A stretch of DNA of 64,000 nt from Mesonia oceanica (GTDB lineage: Bacteria > Bacteroidota > Bacteroidia > Flavobacteriales > Flavobacteriaceae), in the NCBI RefSeq assembly GCF_902499555.1, contig NZ_CABVMM010000008.1:1-64000 (forward strand), written 5' to 3'. This document shows positions 52,233 to 60,747 of the stretch, one piece after another (within the stretch, counting starts at the first letter, position 1; the number at the start of each line of letters is the position of its first letter). The notes under the pieces were generated by a model that worked only from the letters and a program-made list of their open reading frames with translations, was not told the origin of the DNA and did not search any database. The position numbers were made by a program, and so were the translations under genes.

Positions 52233-54537
52233 CTTCTGTTTCTTCAGGTTTAGTTATAGGAAGTTCTATTCTTATGCTAGTTGAATAATTATCAGGTGGA
52301 TTGTCTATTTGTACCTCTCCTTGATAGCTTTCTACTATATCTCTTATAATTTTAAGACCAAGGCCAGTTCCAGTCAATTCATCAAGCGTATTTTGCTTGT
52401 GGGACTTTGGACTCGACGTTGTAAAAAATGCATTGAAGATTTTATCCCTGTTTTCGATAGGAATACCATCTCCATTATCTATAAACTCAACGAATACTTT
52501 TTCATCATTTTTTCCTGCCTTAATGAGTAGTTGCTTTTTCTCTGGATTCTCCCTCTTTAAAGCTTTTTTAGAGTTACTATATAAGTTGAATAGTATAGAA
52601 GCCCATTCAGACATATGCATTTTACAGGTGAATAGTTCGATGTCAGAATACTCAATTTTCAGCTTTATATTATTTCTTTCTAAATCCTTCTCCATAGTCT
52701 CAAAAAATGGATTAATAGCACTCCGAAGGTCTATTGGTTTGAGTTCTCTATTTACATTTTCCGAGATAGTTTCATCAAAATAAGAAGAATAAACCCTAAA
52801 GGAAGTGAAACGTTCTTTTAAGTCAAGAGCTATATTGTATTCTTTGGTGTTTTCTTTTAAATTGTCAACCAAATAATTGGTGTCTATTTCAAAAGGACTC
52901 AGATATTGTGAAATTTCGTGAGTAAATTCGCCAATAACAATACCAAGTCCAGCCAAGACACGCAACATATTCATCTCTTCAATCTCTTGAATGGTTTCTT
53001 TTAGCCGTTCAGCTTGTTCGCGTGCTTTCTTAGCTTTTTCTCGATTTTCAGATTGTTTTTTGGATTTATCCTCTTCTGAAGTTCCTGCATTTCCGTCATC
53101 AGCTTCACTTTTACTTTCATATTCTTCTGCAATTTTCTCAAGAGTGTCTACGGCATCTTCCATAGTTTCTTTTGGCGTTCTTCTACTTTTAACCTCCCAG
53201 CCTTCTTGATTCGTTTTAACTTTAATTCCTCTGGCTGCCGCTACTCTTATTACTGCGGATGTAAGAGCCTTGTATATGTAATCCACCAAATCCTGATATG
53301 CAGAATTATAGAAAAGACCTTCTCTATTGGATAATTCTTGAAATTCTTCATTGTCATCTGATATTTCTACAAACCCAAAAAAATTGGTATTACTATGTAC
53401 AGGGAGAATTTGACGTTTTCTAACAGAAGCATCAAGACCTAACCAATCGTTATTTTTTTCTCCAAAAGGTAGTACCCTAAATCCATTCCTGTAAAGTCTG
53501 ATACCTCCTCTTTCATTTGAGATACTTGAAATGTAGCTTTCTGCTTGTTTTGGTATCATATTGATATTATATATAAAGTAGTAGGCTCTAAATTTCACTC
53601 CTTTTAGACTTTCATACTGATTTTCCAGTTTTTGGGGGTTTTCAGTAATAGCATCTACTTTGCTATTTTTGATTTCCCAGTACCCATTACCAGACTCGTC
53701 TACTTCTCCCTGTATTTCTGCCAAAGCGTGTTCGAAGAACATCGTTTGGGCATCAGCTACAGCTATATTGTCTCTATAACATTTTATATCAAATCCTATA
53801 TCTACTAATTCTTCCTCATCATTATCTTGACTCTCTTCTATTTCTTTTTCTGACAAAGGAAATGGCTGAATTACATCAATAGCATACCTATAAACTCTTT
53901 TTATCATTGCATCAGTCCACCACTCTCTTAGATTATTGATGATGAGAGTGGTTCCTTTTTCTCGCTCTTTTGGAATAACCTCAATATTGTTTGCAACAGC
54001 AAACAAATCTTTGTCCATCTCATAGTCATTCCAATTGATGGTAATTTTTAAGGCTTCATCATCATTAGCAGTTTGTGTAATTATGGTCAAAATATTACCT
54101 AATCTTTGCGTAGCAAACCGACCGATTCCTTTTTTTCCTGCTCTTTTCCTTCCATAAAATGGAGATAGAGGATTATGAATCTTATCCGAGGATGATATGC
54201 GCATAAAGCCATTAACCAATTGGGAGCGAGTCATACCATTTCCGTCATCCTCTATAATTAATTGACCACCTACATTATCTACGTTGTTGAAAAATAGTTT
54301 AGCATAGCCGGCATCAGCGTCATAAGCATTCTTTACCAATTCAGAAACAGCTGTTTCGTGACGTGCGACTAATTCCCGACCTAATCGGTCAATTACCCCA
54401 GCATCTACAGAAAAACGAACTTTATTAGTATCTGCCAAAGCTAATTTCCGCGTCAGTGATAATATTTTATCCAAGTTATTAGGTTCTTCAGCTATAACTT
54501 TTTTGAGCAGCTCTTGTATTTTTTGTTTTTCTTCCAT
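52219..54537 (-). CDS. Double GHKL ATPase: MORC/MutL-like domain plus histidine-kinase-like domain
   Basis: A 772-residue protein. Residues about 40-220 are an Hsp90/MutL/MORC-type ATPase: HETAVSELVKNAYDADA, IIEDDGNGM and the lid GRKRAGKKGIGRFA. A transducer-like part follows, then a charged coiled coil (about 450-515). The C-terminal part resembles a sensor kinase: GEFTHEISQ offers a phosphoacceptor His, then HMSEWASILFNLYSNSKKA, IDNGDGIP and GTGLGLKIIRD. There is no membrane segment. MORC-like ATPases are known in restriction-type operons. Two GHKL domains in one protein next to a receiver gene is the striking feature. Confidence 0.9.
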   Translation of the reverse strand: MEEKQKIQELLKKVIAEEPNNLDKILSLTRKLALADTNKVRFSVDAGVIDRLGRELVARHETAVSELVKNAYDADAGYAKLFFNNVDNVGGQLIIEDDGNGMTRSQLVNGFMRISSSDKIHNPLSPFYGRKRAGKKGIGRFATQRLGNILTIITQTANDDEALKITINWNDYEMDKDLFAVANNIEVIPKEREKGTTLIINNLREWWTDAMIKRVYRYAIDVIQPFPLSEKEIEESQDNDEEELVDIGFDIKCYRDNIAVADAQTMFFEHALAEIQGEVDESGNGYWEIKNSKVDAITENPQKLENQYESLKGVKFRAYYFIYNINMIPKQAESYISSISNERGGIRLYRNGFRVLPFGEKNNDWLGLDASVRKRQILPVHSNTNFFGFVEISDDNEEFQELSNREGLFYNSAYQDLVDYIYKALTSAVIRVAAARGIKVKTNQEGWEVKSRRTPKETMEDAVDTLEKIAEEYESKSEADDGNAGTSEEDKSKKQSENREKAKKAREQAERLKETIQEIEEMNMLRVLAGLGIVIGEFTHEISQYLSPFEIDTNYLVDNLKENTKEYNIALDLKERFTSFRVYSSYFDETISENVNRELKPIDLRSAINPFFETMEKDLERNNIKLKIEYSDIELFTCKMHMSEWASILFNLYSNSKKALKRENPEKKQLLIKAGKNDEKVFVEFIDNGDGIPIENRDKIFNAFFTTSSPKSHKQNTLDELTGTGLGLKIIRDIVESYQGEVQIDNPPDNYSTSIRIELPITKPEETEDENF

Positions 54538-54555
54538 AATAAATTTTCTGAGGAA

Positions 54556-55923
54556 TTAAACGCTTAGTTTTTCTTTGATTAGTTTTCTGACCTGAAAAAG
54601 CGGCTCTAAAATATTTTGCTTATTGGTAATAGCGGTTTCCCTATCTAACCCCTCATATTTATAATTATCAAGAAAAGTTATATTTTCATTAATAACCTTA
54701 AGTAAGAGTGACATCTCATCTAACAGATAACTAACAAATAAGGATTCATTTTCAATTTTAGTTTTAATTTCCAATAATGGATCATTGGAAGAATAACTAC
54801 CTTCCCGAGCTCGATAATATTTTATGGCTTCTTGTAATGCTTTCTTATCGAGATTTGAAAAAATAGGCTGCTTTTTGCTGAATGCCTCAACAGCTTTATA
54901 CCAATAGAAAAACGCCTCGGGATTACTCTTTTTTAACTTGTTTAGTCTGTTATAGGGTATAGGTTCTATATACCAATCTTTTACTTCTTTAGCTTTGCTA
55001 AACTTTTCAATAGTATCAGGCTTTGAATATTTAAGTACTTCAGCTAAGTAGGTGACTTTTGCAGCAGCTATGATAGCTTCTTCAATATTGAATCTTGCTA
55101 TGGTAAAATTTGTAAAATTACTAATACCAGTTTGTAGATGTTTAAACTCATCAGATTTAATATTTCTGGTTGAAAGAACAAAACAAGCTTGTTGGGTATC
55201 GACCAGAACTTTTTCTACGGTTATTTCCAGTTTTCTAAATGATATTTCTTCTGCAACAACTTTTGCATAGCTATCCCGGACAACATCCAAATCAGAAATA
55301 TTATCCATTAAGAAAGCTACATCAAACAGTTGTTTGATTATTTCCACAGGTCGTAATTTGCTATATAATATCCCTGTAGTTTTTGGAGCAAAGGCAGTTA
55401 GCTTATCACCTAGAATTGCATCAAAGGTTGGCATATTTACCATTGTAGTTTTACTCTCAGTTTGAATCCAGTCGTGGGCAATTGGAATCTCTGTCAGTTC
55501 AGGGTATGGGTTTGGTGTATATAACACATCTAACAATATGGGCTCGACATTTCCATCTACATTGCTTTTATAATAAATCTTAAAATGACCAATTGGTGCA
55601 TCAGGTGTGTGTTTTCTGTCATTATCATCTTCCCAATGTGTAAAGACAGTGCCCTTGCTTATGATTTCAAGAATTTTTTCTATATCGCTTTGTCTCTGTT
55701 CGGTTATAATATCAATGTCAATAGAAAACCTTTTGGGTTTCTCTGTTGCCAATAATAGGGCAGTGCCCCCTTTAAAGATGAAATTAAGCTTATTTATTTT
55801 AAGTTGTTCAAGAAAAATCAAGGCGTAGATAACTTTCTCGATAAGTTTTGGGTCATATCGGTTCCCAAGCTTTTTCTTGACTTCAAAAATCCAATCGGGG
55901 TGGTATGTTGATGATTTAATCAT
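54556..55923 (-). CDS. AbiEii/AbiGii-type nucleotidyltransferase
   Basis: A 455-residue protein with the AbiEii-type nucleotidyltransferase core: LNFIFKGGTALLL, then FSIDIDI (the paired Asp of the active site), VEPILLDVLY with a further acidic residue, and LGDKLTAFAPKT. The family is usually about 300 residues; this one has a C-terminal helical extension of ~150. AbiEii toxins block growth and are paired with AbiEi antitoxins. The next upstream gene is such a partner. It lies 18 bp before the GHKL gene in the same operon. Confidence 0.9.
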   Translation of the reverse strand: MIKSSTYHPDWIFEVKKKLGNRYDPKLIEKVIYALIFLEQLKINKLNFIFKGGTALLLATEKPKRFSIDIDIITEQRQSDIEKILEIISKGTVFTHWEDDNDRKHTPDAPIGHFKIYYKSNVDGNVEPILLDVLYTPNPYPELTEIPIAHDWIQTESKTTMVNMPTFDAILGDKLTAFAPKTTGILYSKLRPVEIIKQLFDVAFLMDNISDLDVVRDSYAKVVAEEISFRKLEITVEKVLVDTQQACFVLSTRNIKSDEFKHLQTGISNFTNFTIARFNIEEAIIAAAKVTYLAEVLKYSKPDTIEKFSKAKEVKDWYIEPIPYNRLNKLKKSNPEAFFYWYKAVEAFSKKQPIFSNLDKKALQEAIKYYRAREGSYSSNDPLLEIKTKIENESLFVSYLLDEMSLLLKVINENITFLDNYKYEGLDRETAITNKQNILEPLFQVRKLIKEKLSV

Positions 55924-55945
55924 AAATTAAATATTGGCAAAATGT

Positions 55946-56674
55946 TTATAAATTTGCCAAAGTTATATTTATCAATTTCTCTACTTCTAATTCTCTATTC
56001 CTGCGGTACGCGTACCTTTTCATTTTGTTTTTGTTAATCTCATATTTATTAAAGATACTATCGTAAATAAAACGGATTTCACTCTGTTGTGCTGCATATA
56101 AATTTGTATCTATAGTCATATCGACTAGAAGTTTTTCGAGAGTGGGTGTCACAATTTGGTTGACCTTTTTTAATGGTGATTCTGAAATAAGATTTTTGAC
56201 TATCAAGACCTCAGAATTGTTGGAGATGTATCTGTCAAAAGTCTCTGAATCTGGTTCAAAGAATACTTTTTTTCCATTTGTATTTAAGGTGTGGAATATA
56301 GATTCTGCAACATCTTTTTCAACTTCTATAACAATATAAAACTTAAAAGGTTGGTGGCGCATAAATTCATTTAGCCACTTGGTATTCCAAATACATACTT
56401 CAGCATAAGGAAACTTCTTCATTACTTTATTAAAAATTCGCGTCAGCTTCAGATCTATATTGGGACAATACTGTTCCTTACTCCTTAATTTGTATGATCC
56501 TCTGGAAGGATTTTTTATAATACCGTCTTTTTTAAGCTGTGATAAATATACATTGATGGAACTTTTTTTTAATTCAGGGAATTCTTTCTGAATATAATTC
56601 AAGAGTTTTTTTTTGGATGTAGCCTGGTCTTTATCCAAAAATGATTTTATTTTAATTATAAACTCGTTATTCAA
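55946..56674 (-). CDS. AbiEi-like antitoxin/regulator (DUF6577-type)
   Basis: A 242-residue protein with an N-terminal winged helix (KKKLLNYIQKEFPELKKSSI and KDGIIKNPSRGSYKL) and a C-terminal alpha/beta domain typical of AbiEi-like proteins (AEVCIWNTKWLNEFM). It heads the six-gene operon, 22 bp before the AbiEii-type gene. By family it represses its own promoter and counteracts the toxin. TTTGGCAAA-like inverted repeats just upstream (about 56691-56722) are possible operators. Confidence 0.85.
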   Translation of the reverse strand: MNNEFIIKIKSFLDKDQATSKKKLLNYIQKEFPELKKSSINVYLSQLKKDGIIKNPSRGSYKLRSKEQYCPNIDLKLTRIFNKVMKKFPYAEVCIWNTKWLNEFMRHQPFKFYIVIEVEKDVAESIFHTLNTNGKKVFFEPDSETFDRYISNNSEVLIVKNLISESPLKKVNQIVTPTLEKLLVDMTIDTNLYAAQQSEIRFIYDSIFNKYEINKNKMKRYAYRRNRELEVEKLINITLANL

Positions 56675-56735
56675 TTCTCCTAAATTTTAAACTTTGGCAA
56701 AGTACATATTTTTTGCCAAAGTTTAATTATTTATT

Positions 56736-57404
56736 TTACTTTCTCTTATCCACAGCCCCTTTATCAAAAGCCACTAAATTAAAAAGCTCCCGCATACGGC
56801 TGCGAACGCGATTACCATACCGTTCTTCCAGTTCCTGTGCATTAAGATTGGTGGTGGCGTGGGTTTTTATTTTACGTTGGGTATTTAAATAAAGTTCGTA
56901 GCGCGATATCAGGACTTCGCCCATTACATTGCAATCTTTTCCATAAAAGCGGCCAGGAGGTTCCACGCCCAGATCATCAAAACAGAAAAAACTGGAATTG
57001 CCATAATCCTCAATGGTTTTATATCCTAAATGATTAAAACCGAATACTACATTTCTGCTGGGGATCATTTCGTAAGGGCGTTGATGTGGAACCATATATT
57101 TAAGCAGCTTCATTAGGGTTGTTTTTCCGCAGCCTATCGGACCCGAAATCAGGAGACCTTTTTCAATATCTAAACCAAATTTCTCGCAACTATCACGGTC
57201 TTTGATAAAATAGGAGCAAAGCTTATATAAAATGCTTCGATCTTCTGGGTGAATTTTAAATTTCTTTCCGCACAGTAACTTCCCTTTAGCATCCAAATAG
57301 ATCAGCATCTTTTTAAAATCATACTGAATCTCCTGGTTACGAAGTTTCCCAAGTTGGTAGGCGACGCCACCTTCGGTAATGATATGCGGAGCTTTATAAT
57401 TCAT
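56736..57404 (-). CDS. DnaC/IstB-like AAA+ ATPase
   Basis: A 222-residue ATPase with Walker A GPIGCGKTTLMKLL, Walker B FFCFDDLGVEP and a C-terminal sensor region (ATTNLNAQELEERYGNRVRSR). It resembles helicase loaders. In Bacteroidota ICEs this gene follows a winged-helix protein and probably helps replicate the excised circle. It overlaps the preceding gene by 4 bp. Confidence 0.85.
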   Translation of the reverse strand: MNYKAPHIITEGGVAYQLGKLRNQEIQYDFKKMLIYLDAKGKLLCGKKFKIHPEDRSILYKLCSYFIKDRDSCEKFGLDIEKGLLISGPIGCGKTTLMKLLKYMVPHQRPYEMIPSRNVVFGFNHLGYKTIEDYGNSSFFCFDDLGVEPPGRFYGKDCNVMGEVLISRYELYLNTQRKIKTHATTNLNAQELEERYGNRVRSRMRELFNLVAFDKGAVDKRK

Positions 57405-57940
57405 AGCGGATCATCATAATTTTTATCTTTACTCGTCTTAAGGTTGTCCTGATATGGGACACTTGTGATTTGTTTGTTCCCATTTGAATCTTGAAAATTT
57501 AAATTTTTAAAATCTCGCTGTTTGTTCTTGTTTTTAACGTTTTTTATAGTTTGTATATGTTTATTTATAGGTACCACTGCTTGTCCATTACTTGTCCCGA
57601 TATTGGTACAGCTTTGGTTCACTACTTGTCCAGAGCTTGTCCCAAAATCGAACATCTTGATTTTACTTCCTTTAAAAGGGTTATGTGATGGGATATACAC
57701 AATATAGCTCCAATAGCTCAACTCTTTAAGGCATTTATGGTAAGTGGATTTAGAACCAATCTTTGCATACTCCATTACTTCTTCCCGATTAATATAGAAT
57801 TCCTGTCGAAAAAAATTACTGTTCCACAGTTGAAATAAAGCAACGTAAAGGCTGATGTGGGTGGGGTTCAATCGGTTGTCTTTAGAAAAATGTTCAAACA
57901 CTCCGTTTAGATGCTTGATGTAATTAATTTCTACTGACAT
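57401..57940 (-). CDS. Winged-helix replication/regulatory protein of the ICE
   Basis: A 179-residue protein. The first ~105 residues are a winged helix (NPTHISLYVALFQLWN, REEVMEYAKIGSKSTYHKCL and HNPFKGSKIKMF), similar to initiator or DnaD-like proteins of mobile elements. The rest is a polar, Asn/Gln/Lys-rich tail, probably disordered. It overlaps the DnaC-like gene by 4 bp and the excisionase-like gene by 1 bp, so the three form one operon. A replication role is inferred from that pairing. Confidence 0.75.
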   Translation of the reverse strand: MSVEINYIKHLNGVFEHFSKDNRLNPTHISLYVALFQLWNSNFFRQEFYINREEVMEYAKIGSKSTYHKCLKELSYWSYIVYIPSHNPFKGSKIKMFDFGTSSGQVVNQSCTNIGTSNGQAVVPINKHIQTIKNVKNKNKQRDFKNLNFQDSNGNKQITSVPYQDNLKTSKDKNYDDPL

Positions 57941-58218
57941 CAGAACTTATTATGTACGCGATTGTTTTCCAGTACTTCCATTATGTCTCCGTAATCATAA
58001 TAGAGTACTCCTCCCATTTTTGTATATGGAATAGTACCATTAATACGAAGGTTTTGGAGTGTTCCCGGAGAGATTTTGAGTAGTTCGAGAACATCAGTGG
58101 ATTTCAGCCATTTCTTGTTAGGCTGACCATTTTGGCTTTCTAGTAATTCTTTAATGTCTTCGAGCAATTCCAATTTGAATTCTCGAAGATCGTCGGTGGT
58201 AATAATAGATGTTGGCAT
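57940..58218 (-). CDS. Excisionase-like helix-turn-helix protein
   Basis: A 92-residue protein. An N-terminal helix (DLREFKLELLEDIKELL) is followed by a MerR/excisionase-type DNA-binding domain (KKWLKSTDVLELLKISPGTL, GTIPYTKMGGVLYYDYGDI). This is a standard small regulator of Bacteroidota conjugative elements and may control excision or the replication genes after it. Candidate operator repeats lie upstream (58244-58504). Confidence 0.85.
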   Translation of the reverse strand: MPTSIITTDDLREFKLELLEDIKELLESQNGQPNKKWLKSTDVLELLKISPGTLQNLRINGTIPYTKMGGVLYYDYGDIMEVLENNRVHNKF

Positions 58219-58230
58219 AACTTACTGTTT

Positions 58231-58278
58231 TTAAAAAGGGGCTATCAAGTTGGTTGACATCAATATAATAGCCCCTTT
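58231..58278 (-). terminator. Hairpin upstream of the excisionase-like gene
   Basis: AAAAAGGGGCTAT and ATAGCCCCTTTT form a strong stem around a 22-base loop containing ATCAAGTTGGT. It stands in the leader of the minus-strand operon, so it could be an attenuator rather than a simple terminator; in CTnDOT the excision operon is also controlled through its leader. Confidence 0.55.
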
Positions 58279-58504
58279 TGATTTAACTCACATAACTAGC
58301 GATAGAACGTGAGTTTTAGGTTTGACATTCCTTTTGCAAAGTTGAAGTAGGGGAAAGGAATTATTTTACAAGATTGTACCAAGTTGGTCAATTTTTTTAT
58401 AGCATAAAAAAAGGAGGGAAATAATTGAATTTAGTGGACACGACATAAATTCTAGACTGTTTTACTTTTTCAAATACTTATGATTACAAAATCACCAACT
58501 TGGT
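58244..58504. promoter_or_regulatory. Three copies of ACCAAGTTGGT
   Basis: The 11-bp palindrome ACCAA-G-TTGGT occurs exactly at 58378-58388, exactly (reverse complement) at 58494-58504, and with one change at 58244-58254. All lie between rteC and the excisionase-like operon. In CTnDOT, RteC binds inverted half-sites before the excision operon, so these are candidate RteC or excisionase sites. Confidence 0.5.
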
Positions 58505-58512
58505 GATTTTTC
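58487..58512 (-). terminator. Terminator after rteC
   Basis: AAAATCACC and GGTGATTTTT form a 9-bp stem with a 5-base loop just after the rteC stop on the minus strand. Its tip contains one ACCAACTTGGT motif. Confidence 0.6.
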
Positions 58513-58513
58513 T

Positions 58514-59350
58514 CTATTCATCTTGAGCGTCCATATATTTTATAAGCTCTTGTTGAAGTTCTTCTAAAAACTGAGTTCTTCCTTTTTTACGGATTCTTAT
58601 CGCTAAAAAATTACGATAATAGTCACCCAAATCTATATTGAACATTTTTTCGAAAGTAGCAGCAATGAGTTTAATATCTGCATTATGATTATTTATGTAT
58701 CCAGAAGCATAGAGTGCGTAAACAAGCTCTATTAATGAAGTTTTACTTCCGGTCCAATTCAATTTTGATTTCGGTATTTTGACTGTTTTAATTTCATCAC
58801 GGTCAATACTATTTAATTGATCTTCCAGAAAAACTTCGATTAGATCATTAGCGAGAATTTTTGCAACAATATAATCGTGGGAAGTAGAAAATCGATGATC
58901 GGTTTCAAAATATCGAGGACTCAGATTAAGTTTAATATCGTGTTTTTTTCTTAAAAAATACTTGTGGTCTAAGTACGTACTTCCGGTTCTATAATATTTA
59001 TAAAATTCCAGTTGATCGTCGAAAAAGCGCTTTAGTTTATTTAATTGCTTTTGCAAATATTTTCTAAGAACACGTTCACCTCCGTATGGTTTTCGGGTTT
59101 CAATTTTATAAATCTCATTATAATAAATGAGTTTGGAAACAAATTTGGGCTTGGTTTTTTTGAAGAAATCTATTTCTTCATTTTGACTTTTAAATTGATG
59201 ATGAACGGCTTTCCTTTTAATTTTTTCTAAAACCCCGAGGATCACTTCTAATGCCTCTTGGGAAATATTCAGCCAATTATTGTTTTCGATTTCCAGAAAG
59301 TGAAGATGCTCTTCTAGATTATTAAGCTTCTTTTTGCAAAAATTATTCAT
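58514..59350 (-). CDS. rteC: RteC-family regulator of ICE excision
   Basis: A 278-residue RteC-domain protein. The N-terminal helical half (KKLNNLEEHLHFLEIEN, YYRTGSTYLDHKYFL) and C-terminal half (SKLNWTGSKTSLIELVYALY, FNIDLGDYYRNFLAIRIRKK) match RteC, with the second half forming a winged-helix-like domain. In CTnDOT, RteC activates the excision operon. Here it is upstream of, and on the same strand as, an excisionase-like gene. No rteA/rteB pair is adjacent; a TPR kinase and a LytTR regulator are nearby instead. Confidence 0.9.
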   Translation of the reverse strand: MNNFCKKKLNNLEEHLHFLEIENNNWLNISQEALEVILGVLEKIKRKAVHHQFKSQNEEIDFFKKTKPKFVSKLIYYNEIYKIETRKPYGGERVLRKYLQKQLNKLKRFFDDQLEFYKYYRTGSTYLDHKYFLRKKHDIKLNLSPRYFETDHRFSTSHDYIVAKILANDLIEVFLEDQLNSIDRDEIKTVKIPKSKLNWTGSKTSLIELVYALYASGYINNHNADIKLIAATFEKMFNIDLGDYYRNFLAIRIRKKGRTQFLEELQQELIKYMDAQDE

Positions 59351-59379
59351 TTACTTTGGATTAAATATGGTTAAATAAA

Positions 59380-59405
59380 AAGGGTAGAGCATAAGCCCTA
59401 CCCTA
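59380..59405 (-). terminator. Terminator after the aerolysin-like gene
   Basis: GGGTAG.GC and GC.CTACCC form a stem with an ATAA loop, flanked by A/T runs, between the stop of the 59434 gene and rteC. Confidence 0.6.
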
Positions 59406-59433
59406 AAAATTTTATAATAATTATTTATAAATT

Positions 59434-60732
59434 TTAATTATCAGCCTCTATATATATTGTATTAGTGGGAGTGGATGATTGGCTTTGTTGGGATATGGAG
59501 TTTAGAGGGTAATTGTCAACTCTTAAAGTAGAAGTTGTATAATCAACAGCCTCAAAGAATCCCGTGATTGTGACCAAACTTTGGTGTTCTAAGCCTTTTA
59601 AAGTAGCTGTATATGGAACTCTCACCGAGTGTTTCATTGCTCTAAAAGAACATAGGGATCTAGTGTGTGGTGGAACTGCGATCGTATAGCTGTCTGATAA
59701 AGTGATTGTTTTGGTAGAACTATTTCCATATTCCAAGGTAGTTGAATTACCTGTGGTAACCGTGAATGAGGTATTTGCTTCAATAACTTTGAATAAGCTA
59801 AACCCTGCACTAACATTTGCTGTGTATTGATAAGATACACTAGAAGATTCTTTAAAATTATATTGATCCTGTTGCGTTTCCGTAAAAGTAATGGTTCTTG
59901 AGCCTGTATTATCACTTGGGTTTTCAATTGATTTTTGAGAAAGTACAGTTGGTTCAGATGAAACAATTTGTGCATTGTCAATATCCATATCCATATCAAG
60001 TATAGTGAATTCATCGTCTGGTATGATATTAAATTTTTGATAGAACGTATTATTATCTTTAGAAAGCGTGACATTTCCCTGACTATTTGTGATTACCCCA
60101 TAATAAATATCCCAAAAGCTTCCTGAAGATCCTTGGAAAATAATGTCTCGATTTTCAATTTTGTAACCTTTTCCGTTGCTACTGATAAAATCCCACGAAA
60201 ACCCAAAGTAACTGCTAGGATTAGCGCTAGAAGAAGTATAGAGTACCTTAGTGTCAGGATCGCTTGCGTAGGCACCAATGCCAATTGGTTTATTCTCTTG
60301 ATAAGAATACAATAGGTACTGGATCCCACTAGATGCAGGCAGAAATTCAAGATAAAATAACTGTGCAGGAGATGAATCAGAGTTAGGTTCAAAAGTTATT
60401 TCAGCACCGGGACCGTGAGTTTGTAACGAATTTTTTCCAAGATAACTATCTTGTGTTCTAAGAAAAAACTTCACTCCATCTAATTGATATAACTCATCCC
60501 AAGTGCTACTGGCAACCATTGCCTGAGAATTTTCAGCAATTTTCGGGAAGTCTTCTTCATTAAGCGGGATGATACTATCAACTACTTGAATTTGAGAATT
60601 TAATTCTTGTTGAGTATTGATTTCAGTAGACATTTTTTCATTTGATTCAATGTCTTCAATTGGGTCTTCGGTAGTACACGAAATGCTTATTAAAAATAAG
60701 CATAAAAAAACTAATTGTAATTTGTTTTTCAT
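59434..60732 (-). CDS. Aerolysin-like (ETX/MTX2-type) pore-forming lipoprotein
   Basis: A 432-residue protein with a lipoprotein signal (LVFLCLFLISISC, Cys19). After a polar linker comes a beta-rich domain (about 70-215, possibly receptor binding). The C-terminal ~200 residues alternate Ser/Thr-rich strands typical of aerolysin-type pore formers: SSVSYQYTANVSAGFSLF, TTGNSTTLEYGNSS, then VPPHTRSLCSFRAMKHSV and VPYTATLKG. The VPP turn and final strand are characteristic. As a lipoprotein it would sit on the cell surface and may act against competitors or hosts by contact. The fold is inferred from strand pattern and is moderately sure. Confidence 0.65.
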   Translation of the reverse strand: MKNKLQLVFLCLFLISISCTTEDPIEDIESNEKMSTEINTQQELNSQIQVVDSIIPLNEEDFPKIAENSQAMVASSTWDELYQLDGVKFFLRTQDSYLGKNSLQTHGPGAEITFEPNSDSSPAQLFYLEFLPASSGIQYLLYSYQENKPIGIGAYASDPDTKVLYTSSSANPSSYFGFSWDFISSNGKGYKIENRDIIFQGSSGSFWDIYYGVITNSQGNVTLSKDNNTFYQKFNIIPDDEFTILDMDMDIDNAQIVSSEPTVLSQKSIENPSDNTGSRTITFTETQQDQYNFKESSSVSYQYTANVSAGFSLFKVIEANTSFTVTTGNSTTLEYGNSSTKTITLSDSYTIAVPPHTRSLCSFRAMKHSVRVPYTATLKGLEHQSLVTITGFFEAVDYTTSTLRVDNYPLNSISQQSQSSTPTNTIYIEADN

Positions 60733-60747
60733 AATATTGGTTTTTAT

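Noticed and set aside
59634..60392. Two additional minus-strand frames overlapping the aerolysin-like gene
   Set aside because: They are out-of-frame shadows with membrane-like composition caused by the Ser/Thr-rich coding sequence.
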